The notes under the pieces: generated by a model
The model's database searches: none
What the model was told of the DNA's origin: nothing
What the model saw: the letters and a program-made list of their open reading frames with translations, nothing else
Source of the DNA: a virus
Reading direction: 5' to 3' (one strand)
DNA length: 31,644 nt
IMG/VR virus record: IMGVR_UViG_3300028197_000088
Coordinates: 1-31,644 of that record
Part shown: piece after piece, positions 22,203-31,644 of the stretch
Numbering within the stretch: position 1 is the stretch's first letter
Layout: the number at the start of each line of letters is the position of its first letter
Made by a program: the position numbers and the translations under genes

Positions 22203-24242
22203 ATGCCTAAAGCACGTAGGGGTAGTAGTGTAATTACAAAAATAATTTCTGGTGAAACTTTAAAAAAAATAAAAAAATTTGGTTTTGGTTCTAACTTAGT
22301 AGATTTTACCACGCCTACTACAGTCCCGTCTAATACTGTTGCGGAAGCTATAGCACCACCCAACAATGGGGAAGCGTATCGTAATATGTTTGATCCCGCA
22401 TATAACGTGTGGAATAAAGGAGAATGGGAGAGTGATGATAGAAAATTTGTAATAAATATCTCCAGTAAAGAAGGTGAAAGGATAACAAAAGGAAATGCAA
22501 GCAAAGTATCAGATGCATTTGTGCCAGTTCCAGACGCAAGAAATCTACATGACCAATTTTACGATCACGTTGGCTTGCTTCTTGATAGTCAGCTTTTGGA
22601 CAAGTCTAGTTTCGGAAATAGAGTAACCAATGGATATAGCTTCTTTCGAGCTGTGGTGCTTGAAGAAGAAAATCATAGATCAGCAAAATTTAGAAACTAT
22701 TATTCTCTTGACGGTAAAGGTAAGAGACTTGAGATTAATGACTTCTCACGAAACAATGATTGGGGTTCAGAATTTTTTACATTTGAAATGTGGATAAGAC
22801 CTGAACGTAAAAATCAAGCTGGGGACTCTGGCAATCCAACGCATACTCTGCTAGACATGAGACTTGAGGGAAACAGAAGACCTGTTGCGACGAGACCGGG
22901 ATATCCAGTAATCCAATTGTACGATAATGGAAATGTAGTTCTTAATTTCTACACTACCTCGAATGTTAATGTTGTAGCACCGGGGGTAGTATTTGACGAA
23001 TGGAATCACATAGCTGTACAGCGTCATGACGGAGATATATCTATCTATGTAAACGGCGTAAAAAAGATAACAACTACATATACTGGTACATTTAGTGCTA
23101 ATGGTAACTTCTTTATTGGTCATATTGTTGGAAGCGGGTCAAACATTACTAATATGTCTGTTGGTTTTAAAGGAGACATAGCATTAGTAAGAAACACACC
23201 CGGAGTAGCTAGGTATGCTAATTTAGATAGCTTTAATGCAGACGCAACTATAACTACGTTTAATGTACCACCATTAAATCCAAATAGTATTAGTGGACTT
23301 AAGATGTGGCTTGATGCAAACGATAGAACTAGTATTAAAGACACTGCATTTGGTGTAGAATTCTGGGGTGACAAATCTGGAAACGAAAATCACTTGGTGC
23401 AAACAAATATTGGCCTTAGACCACACCTTCAGTACAACGAGTCTGTTGAAAAACCAACAATGAGATTTTCAGGAACTAGAGATAGATCAAGAGATGATCC
23501 CAGAGAACCTTACATACAAAACGGTGACTATCTAGAGTGTGAAACAGATATTTTCTCAATACCAACAGGCTCTGGAGATGATGGTAAAGCAGCTAGAACA
23601 AGTATATTCATAGTTTTTAAAACTTTGTCAGGTCTTGAAGAAGCGAGATCTGACAGTAAAGGGCGAGAACTTGCACCACGAGTAATAGGATATGAACATG
23701 CAGTATTAAGTTTATTAAATACTGGAACAATTCCTATCACTGACGGGGCCGGTAATTCATCTATAAAATTTGATAATAGTTATTGGAGCTTGATAGATAC
23801 AGTACAGGCGTATGGTTCTTCTGGAATTAATTCTTATATGATTAATAGAAAAGATGATTTTAGACAAAGCCCAAGAAGAATTACAAGATCTACCACAGAT
23901 CGTTCCTCTTCGGATAAATATAAGGTAATAGAAATAGAGTGGGGTGGCGACCAATATGATAGTTCTCAAGGAAGTTTTGATTACTTTAGAAGTGAAGAAA
24001 AAATAAAATGGGGACCGTTATATGTACGAACAGGACACCTCAATAGAAACCCGCACTCTTATGATAAGTTTGTGGTAGGGTCGCAACTGAGAGCAATAGA
24101 AGAAGGTTATTCAGCTGACAAGAAGATTCAAAATGGCATGGTTGGAAATGTAGCAGAAATACTTGTGTATAAAGGTGGAGTAAGCGAAATTGATAAAAAG
24201 AATATAAGAAATTATTTGAATGACAAATGGGAGGCGGTATGA
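22203..24242 (+). CDS. Adhesin-type virion protein with two concanavalin-like domains
   Basis: A 679-residue protein. After a ~110-residue lead with a basic helix (GETLKKIKKFGFGS), residues ~125-350 fit a LamG-like jelly roll: FTFEMWIRPE at 192-201, DEWNHIAVQRHDGDISIYVN at 265-284 and FKGDIALVRNT at 322-332. Residues ~362-679 fit a second one, starting GLKMWLDANDRT and EFWGDKSGNENH and ending AEILVYKGG then YLNDKW, the common close of such domains. These folds bind glycans or proteins. It ends in an ATGA overlap with the next giant gene. Receptor binding is inferred. Confidence 0.85.
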   Translation: MPKARRGSSVITKIISGETLKKIKKFGFGSNLVDFTTPTTVPSNTVAEAIAPPNNGEAYRNMFDPAYNVWNKGEWESDDRKFVINISSKEGERITKGNASKVSDAFVPVPDARNLHDQFYDHVGLLLDSQLLDKSSFGNRVTNGYSFFRAVVLEEENHRSAKFRNYYSLDGKGKRLEINDFSRNNDWGSEFFTFEMWIRPERKNQAGDSGNPTHTLLDMRLEGNRRPVATRPGYPVIQLYDNGNVVLNFYTTSNVNVVAPGVVFDEWNHIAVQRHDGDISIYVNGVKKITTTYTGTFSANGNFFIGHIVGSGSNITNMSVGFKGDIALVRNTPGVARYANLDSFNADATITTFNVPPLNPNSISGLKMWLDANDRTSIKDTAFGVEFWGDKSGNENHLVQTNIGLRPHLQYNESVEKPTMRFSGTRDRSRDDPREPYIQNGDYLECETDIFSIPTGSGDDGKAARTSIFIVFKTLSGLEEARSDSKGRELAPRVIGYEHAVLSLLNTGTIPITDGAGNSSIKFDNSYWSLIDTVQAYGSSGINSYMINRKDDFRQSPRRITRSTTDRSSSDKYKVIEIEWGGDQYDSSQGSFDYFRSEEKIKWGPLYVRTGHLNRNPHSYDKFVVGSQLRAIEEGYSADKKIQNGMVGNVAEILVYKGGVSEIDKKNIRNYLNDKWEAV

Positions 24243-27200
24243 AAAATTATATAGGCACAAATATAAGACATGTCAATAAAACAAATAATCTTTTTGGATT
24301 ATCAATAGCAGAAGGTCATATTGGTAAATTTTACTGTGGTGATACATCACTTGATCCCGGCAATGACAGGATACGAGAGAGATATAGTACAAGCAATTCA
24401 TACACATCCTTTGGTAAAAATATAGTAACTGGCTCTAGGGCTAGTCTGAGCCGTACAGCGGAGAGAGGTGTAGATGGAAAATTCTTAACTTCTGGTAAAG
24501 TTCTTAGGTTTGAGCCTATAATTATATTCTACAATATGCCAAAAATAGGTTGGGGTCCAACGACTACCGATACAGATGTTCTTAGCAACAGTACATACCA
24601 AGATAGTGGAGGAAACATTAGAGCGAATTATAGTGCTGTTATAACTAGGCATAAAGCTAGACAAGCGCTTCAAAAAATTGATATTAGTCAGTCTGTAATA
24701 CAAAATCTTTTAGATACAGAAATGGATGTAGAAATTTATGCATACTCTAATAAAAATATATCCTTAAGATCAAATACCAACAATACAGATTATTTGCATT
24801 CCTCTCATTGGACAAAAACACTTTTAGCTAGAATAACAATTCCTGCTAATGATTTGTCTTCATTAAATTTAAATGATAAAGTTTTTGTAGATTTAGATAC
24901 AGACGCTTTCGTGTTAGAGCTAAGACCTGTTGATAAAAAAATGAGCAAGACATATAACCATGAACTACTGTCAAAAAACGAACCTGTGATTTATATTAAC
25001 ACTAGTTACGTTGAGAAAAAAATAAAAATTACTGAAACGAGAACACGCACGGTTTATGACAATAGAATTATTACCCCAGCACCTTCAGAACCACAAGTAT
25101 TAGCCTCTTCCACTAATGATACTGGAGGCAATGTAACAGTAGCTTTACCATCAGATGATGGATCACCAACTCAATCAACTAACGACGACGTAGCAGTGAC
25201 AACTGGTAGCAATGGGCAGATGGAAGTAGAAATTCCCACAGAGCTGATAACCTCTGACGATCCAGAAAAGACAACGTGGAAAGTAGATCGCTACAAAATG
25301 GCAGCACTTCCTCTAAATACTGTAAACGATCCAATAGATTTTGCGATCTCTATGTCTTCACAGTCAGTAGGTAAAGTTCCCTTAATAATTCATAAGTTTA
25401 GAAAGATTAAAGAGACGACAAATATAGTACAGGACATGACCGGATTTAGTTTTAAAACAGATCCAGACTCTGTTTATAGACCAGCTCCCGGCACAATACC
25501 TGTCGCAGATACCGAGCTAGCCTCATTTAAACAACAGCCAACAAACTACGCAGAGGTAATATCTTTTAGACCTGATGGGCGCAATAATAGTACTCACAGT
25601 ACTAGGGGTAATTTGTATGTCTTTAATGACCTACGTACTCCCAATCTACCTTCGGTAACTGGTGAATTAGCATTACAAAAAAGATTTAAACCAAAAAATC
25701 CAGATCACATCGGTTCCGTTTACTATCCCGGTGATTTAGTAGAAGTAAATCCAATACTTTTCATTCGCTTGCCTTGGTATGGAATACTATCTGAGCAAGC
25801 AAAATCCGTCCTTAGTAATTTCACCTCTACTCCCGTAGATCTCTTTGAACTTGGTGTTATACCAGCTGGAACTGATGACGGACACTTTACACATGAGTTA
25901 GTATTAGAATTTATAGGTAATGATGGTAGCACAATGACGAAAAAAGTAACTGTAAATTCCAGAGATCATCGCACTGTTGGCGAATTATCCCCTCTTTCCA
26001 GAGGTGGTATAGATCAACCGAATCCAGAATATTGGCAGATGGGTTTTGCTTCCACCAACCACGTTGAAAGAATTGAATTACCTGATAATTATTACAATGT
26101 AAGACTAATAAGTGCAAAAGTAAAAAGAAATTCTTCTAGCGAAACCACGAGCTATAAAGCTCCACTGACCACTAAATACTTTGTTAAACAGAAGCCCCTA
26201 AGTTTCCAGAGAAACCAGTGGAAAGAACAAGGTTCTCATTTTCCAGAAATTCAAGCAGCCCTTCAGGCTAGCCCATTATCTAACCTCACTGCAACTATGG
26301 TCGATAAGGGCAGTATGAAAAACTTCAAGATAGAATTTACAGATTCTGAAGCTGGAACGGGAAAATATTATTATAGAATACAAGTAGTACGTAAAACTAA
26401 ATTCTTTACTACTAGAAAATTACTAGAAAGAAGTGAACAATATAGTCTTGAAAATAAACCTACTATAATTGATGGTAAAGTAACCTTTACATTACCAAGC
26501 GAAACTAATTTTAGTGAATCTGATTTTCAAAATTCAGAATTAAAGTTTAATGTTACTAAATATCAAAATGAAAAAATGATATTTGTTAAATCTATTAATT
26601 CAGTTACTTTTACTGGAGCTAATTTTAATAATACATTTAGTGGCTTTGGTGCAATAACTAGTTCATCTACTCTTATATATCCCACAGGAGATATACAGAT
26701 CGGAACGAAAACGCTACCTAACTTTAATGAAATAACAGGTATTACTAGTGGATACAACGATTTTTACACACATAATATAACATGCTCCGACGTTGCTGTA
26801 GTACCAATAATCATTCATGGAGAACCAGAATCAGATACTTATATTGCAAAATTTGGTCCGGGTGGGTACAGTGCAGTTACCACTAAGTTTGGAACAGTTG
26901 AAGTGCCGGGAGCTGGATATTCAACAACTGGAAGACTAGGAACCGCCCAAGCAAACGATGGATACTCAGTAGAAAAATATTTCATATCTTATGTTGTGTT
27001 ACAACCCGGAGTCGAGAACCAGATAACCGTTCATTCAACCATCGGAGGATACAATCTTACTACGGGTGAATTAAACTTTACGTCTGCTGAATCTACAGTT
27101 AATGGAACCCCTATAACTACGATGAGTCACAACAAACATTTAAGGTGGGGTGGGAGTCGTGGGCGTGGAGGGCTTGGGTACGTTAATTTAGAAACTGTAG

Positions 27201-27970
27201 ATTATGAAACTACTAGTGATGGTAAATTCTTAGAACCACTAAAGGAGAAAATAGCCTTCACAAAAAGCGTCCGCGCTAGCGACATTTACACCTTGGATTT
27301 TTCTGGAAATAGTTTTCCATATACTAATTTCTCCATAAAAAGAAAAAGATTTGATCTAGATGATAGAGATAACGGTCGTCTAGGAAATGGTTGTTATACT
27401 GTTAAAGGGACGGTAAACTTCATTGCTAATTCAAATGATAGCGTTAGACCCACTGTAGTTATTGGAACGCATAAAGAAACAATTATAGGTCCATTTAGCT
27501 TAGACTCTAGCACTGGATTATTTTATAAAAAAGTAGAACTAAATTTATCAGACTGCGTTGCCAACTATGCGGACACTAAGGCTTTTTTAGAGAGTGAGTT
27601 GAATATTACTATTGATTCATTAAATGAATATAGTCTTGCAGAAGCTCAAGAAGAAGTGAAGGATGCCACAGCAACTCTAGAATTCTTTCTACCTAGGAGC
27701 TACGACTCAGCAGCAAACTATCCGACATCCGGCCCTTATGTTAAGCTTACCCTAGATAAAATTCAACCATTTTACAGCGGATCTTATTCGCATGTGTGGT
27801 CGCATACGTTCATAAACTTTCGAGCAGATCATAGATCGGGTCTCGGACACAGCGCTGTACCTATAGATGCTAATAAAGCATACGGCAGTGGTAATACAAA
27901 ATTTTCTAGCTCTATAAAAGACTACCTTTTAGCTTTTCATATAGCTGGAGATACATATCAATACTCATGA
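24239..27970 (+). CDS. Giant virion-associated protein of unknown fold
   Basis: A 1243-residue protein; the ATG at 24239 overlaps the upstream TGA (ATGA) and follows GGGAGGCGG, so it is preferred to the ATG at 24227. It has no transmembrane helix and a composition rich in Thr, Ser, Asn and beta-strand patterns. A low-complexity linker at ~285-340 (PAPSEPQVLASSTNDTGGNV) separates an N-terminal ~280-residue part from the rest. No enzyme motif was seen. Position between adhesin genes suggests a fibre, baseplate or tail-tip protein. I do not recognise the family. Confidence 0.85.
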   Translation: MKNYIGTNIRHVNKTNNLFGLSIAEGHIGKFYCGDTSLDPGNDRIRERYSTSNSYTSFGKNIVTGSRASLSRTAERGVDGKFLTSGKVLRFEPIIIFYNMPKIGWGPTTTDTDVLSNSTYQDSGGNIRANYSAVITRHKARQALQKIDISQSVIQNLLDTEMDVEIYAYSNKNISLRSNTNNTDYLHSSHWTKTLLARITIPANDLSSLNLNDKVFVDLDTDAFVLELRPVDKKMSKTYNHELLSKNEPVIYINTSYVEKKIKITETRTRTVYDNRIITPAPSEPQVLASSTNDTGGNVTVALPSDDGSPTQSTNDDVAVTTGSNGQMEVEIPTELITSDDPEKTTWKVDRYKMAALPLNTVNDPIDFAISMSSQSVGKVPLIIHKFRKIKETTNIVQDMTGFSFKTDPDSVYRPAPGTIPVADTELASFKQQPTNYAEVISFRPDGRNNSTHSTRGNLYVFNDLRTPNLPSVTGELALQKRFKPKNPDHIGSVYYPGDLVEVNPILFIRLPWYGILSEQAKSVLSNFTSTPVDLFELGVIPAGTDDGHFTHELVLEFIGNDGSTMTKKVTVNSRDHRTVGELSPLSRGGIDQPNPEYWQMGFASTNHVERIELPDNYYNVRLISAKVKRNSSSETTSYKAPLTTKYFVKQKPLSFQRNQWKEQGSHFPEIQAALQASPLSNLTATMVDKGSMKNFKIEFTDSEAGTGKYYYRIQVVRKTKFFTTRKLLERSEQYSLENKPTIIDGKVTFTLPSETNFSESDFQNSELKFNVTKYQNEKMIFVKSINSVTFTGANFNNTFSGFGAITSSSTLIYPTGDIQIGTKTLPNFNEITGITSGYNDFYTHNITCSDVAVVPIIIHGEPESDTYIAKFGPGGYSAVTTKFGTVEVPGAGYSTTGRLGTAQANDGYSVEKYFISYVVLQPGVENQITVHSTIGGYNLTTGELNFTSAESTVNGTPITTMSHNKHLRWGGSRGRGGLGYVNLETVDYETTSDGKFLEPLKEKIAFTKSVRASDIYTLDFSGNSFPYTNFSIKRKRFDLDDRDNGRLGNGCYTVKGTVNFIANSNDSVRPTVVIGTHKETIIGPFSLDSSTGLFYKKVELNLSDCVANYADTKAFLESELNITIDSLNEYSLAEAQEEVKDATATLEFFLPRSYDSAANYPTSGPYVKLTLDKIQPFYSGSYSHVWSHTFINFRADHRSGLGHSAVPIDANKAYGSGNTKFSSSIKDYLLAFHIAGDTYQYS

Positions 27971-27986
27971 CACTAAAGGAGAAAAC

Positions 27987-28325
27987 ATGGCAAACCCAAA
28001 TTTATTAAGTCTTTCTACAATACACGCAAACGTAAATGTCTCAGCTGTGCCGGACACAAATACAGTTATGATTACTTGTCCGGCTAACAATGTTTATAAA
28101 GTAAATAGCATACAAATATCATCTAATAGTGATGCTTCAGGTATATATACCGTATCTTTAGATTCAAGTATTTATGCTCAAGTTCAATTAAATGTTAATA
28201 CTCTGACAGATGTGGTTATAAATAGGCCATTGTATGTCACTGAGGGCGTTGCTCTTAAAATCAAATCAGATATTAGTGGTGGAGCTGCGACTTGTACGGT
28301 TAATTACGAAACACTGTCAGAATAA
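27987..28325 (+). CDS. Small beta-rich virion protein
   Basis: A 112-residue protein with GGAG ahead of its ATG. It is nearly all predicted beta strand (VNVSAVPDTNTVMITCPANN, VNSIQISSNSDAS, VSLDSSIYAQVQLNVNT), with a C-terminal TCTVNYETL. This looks like a single jelly-roll or beta-sandwich domain as found in small fibre, collar or decoration proteins. It is free of helices and signal sequence. Function by context only. Confidence 0.75.
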   Translation: MANPNLLSLSTIHANVNVSAVPDTNTVMITCPANNVYKVNSIQISSNSDASGIYTVSLDSSIYAQVQLNVNTLTDVVINRPLYVTEGVALKIKSDISGGAATCTVNYETLSE

Positions 28326-28340
28326 TAAGGAGATATATAT

Positions 28341-28955
28341 ATGTCACCAAAAGAAGTGCATGAAATTTTATTAGATGTTTTTAAACATGGAGCAACTATT
28401 AATGGGGTAAAAATTAAATCCGACAACCCCGTTAGTATGACTATAGAACAAATAGATAGTGACAGAATTAAAATTACTTTTCCTAACAATCAACCTGTAG
28501 CATCCTTTAAAAGATTTATAACTTTTTCTGCAACAATTAAAAGTATTGTTTTGAAAGAGGAAAGCGGTTTTGTAGAAGTTAAGAATTTTCCATCTATACC
28601 TTTTGGGTATGAAAGTTTTTTCTTTGACCATAAAGCCACACCAGTAGATACTACAGATATTGAATCTCAAATTGAAACAAAATATTGTGGAGAGAAAAAA
28701 GAAATAGCTAGTTTATGCTTGCAGTATGCAAAGGAATGGGCTACAATATCTAGTAAGGCGGTTTGTTTTAAAAGTGCTAGCAGCTCTGATAAAAGAAAAT
28801 TAAAAAAACAATGTTATAACTTTGTTGTAGATAACGTTAAAAATCGTGTGGAAAAACGTCACGGATCAGTAATACTAACATATATATTATTGGTTTTAAT
28901 CATACCAGCTGTAGCTAAATTCATTATAAATAAACTCCTTGAGAAATACTTCTAA
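28341..28955 (+). CDS. Tail-anchored membrane protein
   Basis: A 204-residue protein behind AAGGAGA. The soluble N-terminal ~170 residues contain a basic, strand-rich part (INGVKIKSDNPVSMTIEQID) and then a helical Cys-containing stretch (YCGEKKEIASLCLQYAKEW, VCFKSASSSDKRKLKKQCYN). Residues ~176-198 form one C-terminal transmembrane helix (SVILTYILLVLIIPAVAKFI) with a short basic tail. It would have its bulk in the cytoplasm if inserted as a tail anchor. It closes the fibre cluster. Family unknown. Confidence 0.75.
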   Translation: MSPKEVHEILLDVFKHGATINGVKIKSDNPVSMTIEQIDSDRIKITFPNNQPVASFKRFITFSATIKSIVLKEESGFVEVKNFPSIPFGYESFFFDHKATPVDTTDIESQIETKYCGEKKEIASLCLQYAKEWATISSKAVCFKSASSSDKRKLKKQCYNFVVDNVKNRVEKRHGSVILTYILLVLIIPAVAKFIINKLLEKYF

Positions 28956-28997
28956 TATTATACAACTTACTTTTTTAAAAGAACGCGGGGATCGTAC

Positions 28998-31214
28998 ATG
29001 TCAATTAAATCCTTGATGAATTATACATTCGTTTCTAAATACGCAAGGTGGGATGAGAACAAAGAAAGAAGAGAGACATGGGGTGAATCAGTTGATAGAG
29101 TAAGACAGATGATGTTTGATAAGTACGTGTCTGGTAGTATACACCAACAGACTACACCTCCTCCAGTGGCAGAGATTGCGAGGTATATTGATCAAGCATA
29201 TGGCGACATGAAGAAGAAAAAGATCCTTGGATCACAAAGAGCTTTGCAGTTTGGTGGCTCTCCTGTGTTCAAACATAATGCTAGAATATATAATTGTATT
29301 GCTTCATATATTGATAGAACAAGATTTTTCCAAGAATGCATGTATCTTCTGCTGTGCGGGTGTGGCACTGGATTCTCTGTGCAAAAACATCACATCGCCA
29401 AGCTGCCTAACTTAATTAAAGGAAAGAACGGTCAAAAGAAATTTGTCATTCAAGATTCTATTGAGGGGTGGTCAGACGCAGTAGGCGTTCTTGTTTCTAG
29501 TTATTTTAAGGGGGATGATCTTTTCCCTGAATACAATGGCAAAACAGTTATTTTTGATTACTCAGAAATACGTCCAGCAGGCTCTCATTTAAAGTCTAGC
29601 GGAGGAAAGGCTCCCGGCCCAGATCCTTTAAGAAATGCTCTTACAAGCATCAAGAAGACCCTTGACGGAGCCATTAAAAATGGACAGAAGAAACTTAGAC
29701 CTATTGAAGCATATGATATAGTAATGTATGCGGCTGATGCTGTAATTAGTGGTGGTGTTCGTCGTAGCGCTACAATCTGTTTGTTTTCTGCTGATGACGA
29801 AGAAATGGCGAAAGCCAAAACTGGATCATGGTTTATGGAAAATCCACAGCGTGGACGATCAAATAATTCTGCCCTTTTACTAAGAAATGAAACTAGCAAA
29901 CAACAGTTTTCTGAACTAATGCAATCCGTAAAAGAGTTTGGAGAGCCGGGATTTGTTTGGTCTGATTCTACAGAGCTGATTGTAAATCCATGCGTGGAAA
30001 TTGGTATGTGGCCTGTAGACGAACAGACAGGTAAAACTGGGTGGCAGGCTTGTAATCTATCGACTATTAACTGCTCCAAAGTAACAACCAAAAAAGAATT
30101 TTACGAAGCATGTGCTTCTGCTGCAATTATTGGAACACTACAAGCTGGATTTGCTAGCTTCCCATATCTCGGAGAGGTTTCAGAAAGAATTATAAGCCGC
30201 GAAGCTTTGTTGGGGGTGTCAATGACGGGCGTTATGGAGCAACATGAAATCTGTCTTGATTCAGAAGTGCAAAAAAAAGGCGCAGAAATAGTTAAAGAAA
30301 CAAATAAAAAAATAGCAGAATTGATTGGTGTCAATCAAGCTGCAAGAACTACATGTGTCAAGCCTGAAGGAACGTCTAGTTGCATTCTTGGAACATCTTC
30401 TGGTATACATCCCCATCACGCCAAGAGATATATCCGTAGAGTACAAGCAAATAAAATGGAACCTATCTATCAACACTTTAGAAGTATTAATCCTAGAGCT
30501 TGTGAAGAGTCCGTATGGTCTAATAATGACTCGGATGACGTTGTAGCTTTCTGTGTAGAAGTTCCAGATGGTGCGAAGATTAAAAATCAGGTTGGAGCAA
30601 TTGATCTTCTTGAATATGTAAGAGACACACAAAGAAACTGGGTTATGAATGGAAAAAATCCTAAACAGTGTACTCAACCTTGGCTAACACACAATGTGTC
30701 TAATACTATTAATGTTAAACCAGATGAATGGGATGCTGTTACGGATTATATTTACAAGAATCGTAAGTATTTCTGTGGGGTTTCTTTACTTCCTATCGCT
30801 GGAGATAAAGATTATGCACAAGCTCCGTTCACAACCGTGTATTTACCTAGTGAGCAGATACAACATTACGGAGACGCTGCGATGTTTGTTAGCGGGTTAA
30901 TAGAAGTTGGACTTTCTCTTTATGAAGATAATCTCTGGTCTGCCTGCGATAGCCTGCTAGGTGTTGGTCAAAAAATTAAAGGTAAAGATAGAAAGTCTTA
31001 TCAAGATAAATGCCAAAAATTTGCTGACAGATATATGAATGGAGATCTAAAACAACTTACTTATTGCATGAAAGATGTATACAATTGGAAAGAATGGTTA
31101 GACATTAAACGTGAGTATAAAGATATTGATTATACAGAAGTGATAGAAAAAGAAAATAATGTTAATCCAGTTCAAGAAGTAGCTTGTGCTGGCGGTAAGT
31201 GTGATATAATTTAG
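28998..31214 (+). CDS. nrdJ: Cobalamin-dependent (class II) ribonucleoside-triphosphate reductase
   Basis: Reduces ribonucleotides to deoxyribonucleotides using adenosylcobalamin, without a small subunit or oxygen. At 738 residues it matches the monomeric class II enzyme (about 739 in Lactobacillus leichmannii). The thiyl-radical motif is NPCVEI with Asn330, Cys332 and Glu334. Cys100 (NCIASYID) and Cys352 (ACNLS) are the expected redox pair. CAGGKC near the C terminus is the re-reducing cysteine pair. SGGVRRSA and PEGTSSCILGTSSGIHPHHA are also typical of the family. There is an insert (WPVDEQTGKTGWQ) between the NPCVEI motif and ACNLS. GCGGGG lies before the ATG. dUTPase follows, forming a nucleotide unit. 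It implies a host with cobalamin. Confidence 0.93.
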   Translation: MSIKSLMNYTFVSKYARWDENKERRETWGESVDRVRQMMFDKYVSGSIHQQTTPPPVAEIARYIDQAYGDMKKKKILGSQRALQFGGSPVFKHNARIYNCIASYIDRTRFFQECMYLLLCGCGTGFSVQKHHIAKLPNLIKGKNGQKKFVIQDSIEGWSDAVGVLVSSYFKGDDLFPEYNGKTVIFDYSEIRPAGSHLKSSGGKAPGPDPLRNALTSIKKTLDGAIKNGQKKLRPIEAYDIVMYAADAVISGGVRRSATICLFSADDEEMAKAKTGSWFMENPQRGRSNNSALLLRNETSKQQFSELMQSVKEFGEPGFVWSDSTELIVNPCVEIGMWPVDEQTGKTGWQACNLSTINCSKVTTKKEFYEACASAAIIGTLQAGFASFPYLGEVSERIISREALLGVSMTGVMEQHEICLDSEVQKKGAEIVKETNKKIAELIGVNQAARTTCVKPEGTSSCILGTSSGIHPHHAKRYIRRVQANKMEPIYQHFRSINPRACEESVWSNNDSDDVVAFCVEVPDGAKIKNQVGAIDLLEYVRDTQRNWVMNGKNPKQCTQPWLTHNVSNTINVKPDEWDAVTDYIYKNRKYFCGVSLLPIAGDKDYAQAPFTTVYLPSEQIQHYGDAAMFVSGLIEVGLSLYEDNLWSACDSLLGVGQKIKGKDRKSYQDKCQKFADRYMNGDLKQLTYCMKDVYNWKEWLDIKREYKDIDYTEVIEKENNVNPVQEVACAGGKCDII

Positions 31215-31225
31215 GAGGAATATTA

Positions 31226-31644
31226 ATGATGGGATTTGTATCATATAAATTGTTAACCGAAACGGCACAGATGCCATTTAAGTCACATAGATCAGATGCT
31301 GGATTTGATTTAACTGCTGACGAAAACACATGGGTATTCGGAAGAGAACGACAAACAATTAAAACTGGTGTATCTTTTGATATGCCTGACAATATGGCTG
31401 GATTAATTTGGCCCAGATCTGGCCTAGCGGTGAAGAAGGGCATAGATGTATTAGCTGGCGTTATAGACTCTGGCTACAGGGGAGAGATCATGGTTTGTCT
31501 TTACAATACTTCTGACGAAGATGTAGAAATAAAACGTGGGGATAGAATCGCGCAGATTATATTCCAAGAGGTTCCCGTCATCTCTTTAATGTTAAGAGAG
31601 GAATTGGAGACCTCCCAACGAGGGAGTAATGGTTTTGGCAGCAC
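31226..31644 (+). CDS. dut: dUTPase, 3'-truncated by the window edge
   Basis: Hydrolyses dUTP to dUMP, keeping uracil out of DNA and feeding dTMP synthesis. All five trimeric dUTPase motifs are present in the ~139 residues visible: SDAGFDL (motif 1), RSGLAVKKGI (2), GVIDSGYRGEI (3), RIAQIIF (4) and RGSNGFGS (5), which the window cuts. GGAGGAA precedes two adjacent in-frame ATGs (31226 and 31229); 31229 has the more usual spacing of eight bases. Little is missing, probably under ten residues. It follows nrdJ by eleven bases. Confidence 0.9.
   Translation, partial: MMGFVSYKLLTETAQMPFKSHRSDAGFDLTADENTWVFGRERQTIKTGVSFDMPDNMAGLIWPRSGLAVKKGIDVLAGVIDSGYRGEIMVCLYNTSDEDVEIKRGDRIAQIIFQEVPVISLMLREELETSQRGSNGFGS

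Noticed and set aside
29585-30091. 168-residue - strand frame inside the reductase gene
   Set aside because: It lies wholly within a well-supported gene and shows no domain or start signal.
1-31644. tRNA genes, CRISPR arrays, insertion sequences, attachment sites
   Set aside because: No cloverleaf, regular repeat-spacer pattern, transposase or integrase was seen on reading both strands; a tRNAscan or repeat search could confirm.

Overview
The window is a stretch of a double-stranded DNA bacteriophage genome, probably of a large tailed phage. Every gene I can support lies on the + strand. Genes are tightly packed, with many TAATG or ATGA stop-start overlaps. The content is phage-specific: an rIIA/rIIB pair, SSB, a small sigma factor, and a long run of fibre or adhesin genes carrying the tail-fibre N-terminal domain (Mtd_N-like). 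The phage also carries a cobalamin-dependent (class II) ribonucleotide reductase, a cupredoxin-like C-x2-H-x2-M domain inside a fibre, and a DUF5672-type glycosyltransferase. Such genes are common in aquatic phages, but the host cannot be named from sequence alone. I see no tRNA, rRNA, CRISPR array, integrase, transposase, terminase, portal or capsid gene here.

Layout. (1) 1-2492: 3' part of an rIIA-like gene, then an rIIB-like gene with its own promoter and structured leader. (2) 2552-8430: small genes, GMP reductase, a large two-domain glycosyltransferase, a sulfotransferase-like protein, dCMP deaminase, several unknowns and SSB, closed by a strong terminator (8488-8523). (3) 8535-13226: a second promoter and leader very similar to the one before rIIB. 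It is followed by a membrane-anchored protein, a 2OG-Fe(II) oxygenase-like protein, a nucleoside deoxyribosyltransferase-like protein, two glycosyltransferases, two unknown proteins and a sigma-factor-like protein. (4) 13304-14066: a single gene of unknown function closed by a hairpin with a UUCG tetraloop. (5) 14098-15836: a membrane-anchored PAS-like protein, a two-TM holin-like protein and a papain-like cysteine protease. (6) 15836-28955: fibre and adhesin genes, including a 1219-residue protein with a seven-unit RCC1 propeller and cupredoxin-like inserts. Four small proteins sit between them, three with an N-terminal membrane segment. (7) 28998-31644: class II ribonucleotide reductase and a dUTPase cut by the window end.

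How the genes may work together. GMP reductase (GMP to IMP), dCMP deaminase (dCMP to dUMP), dUTPase, a deoxyribosyltransferase-like enzyme and ribonucleotide reductase together would move host nucleotides toward A and T, which suits this AT-rich DNA. The sugar and sulfate transfer genes suggest modification of a glycan on the virion or host surface. The sigma-like protein lies directly before the virion and lysis-type genes and is a candidate late-gene switch. The most unusual parts are the PAS/holin-like/papain-like trio, the duplicated promoter-leader unit, and the RCC1/cupredoxin fibre.
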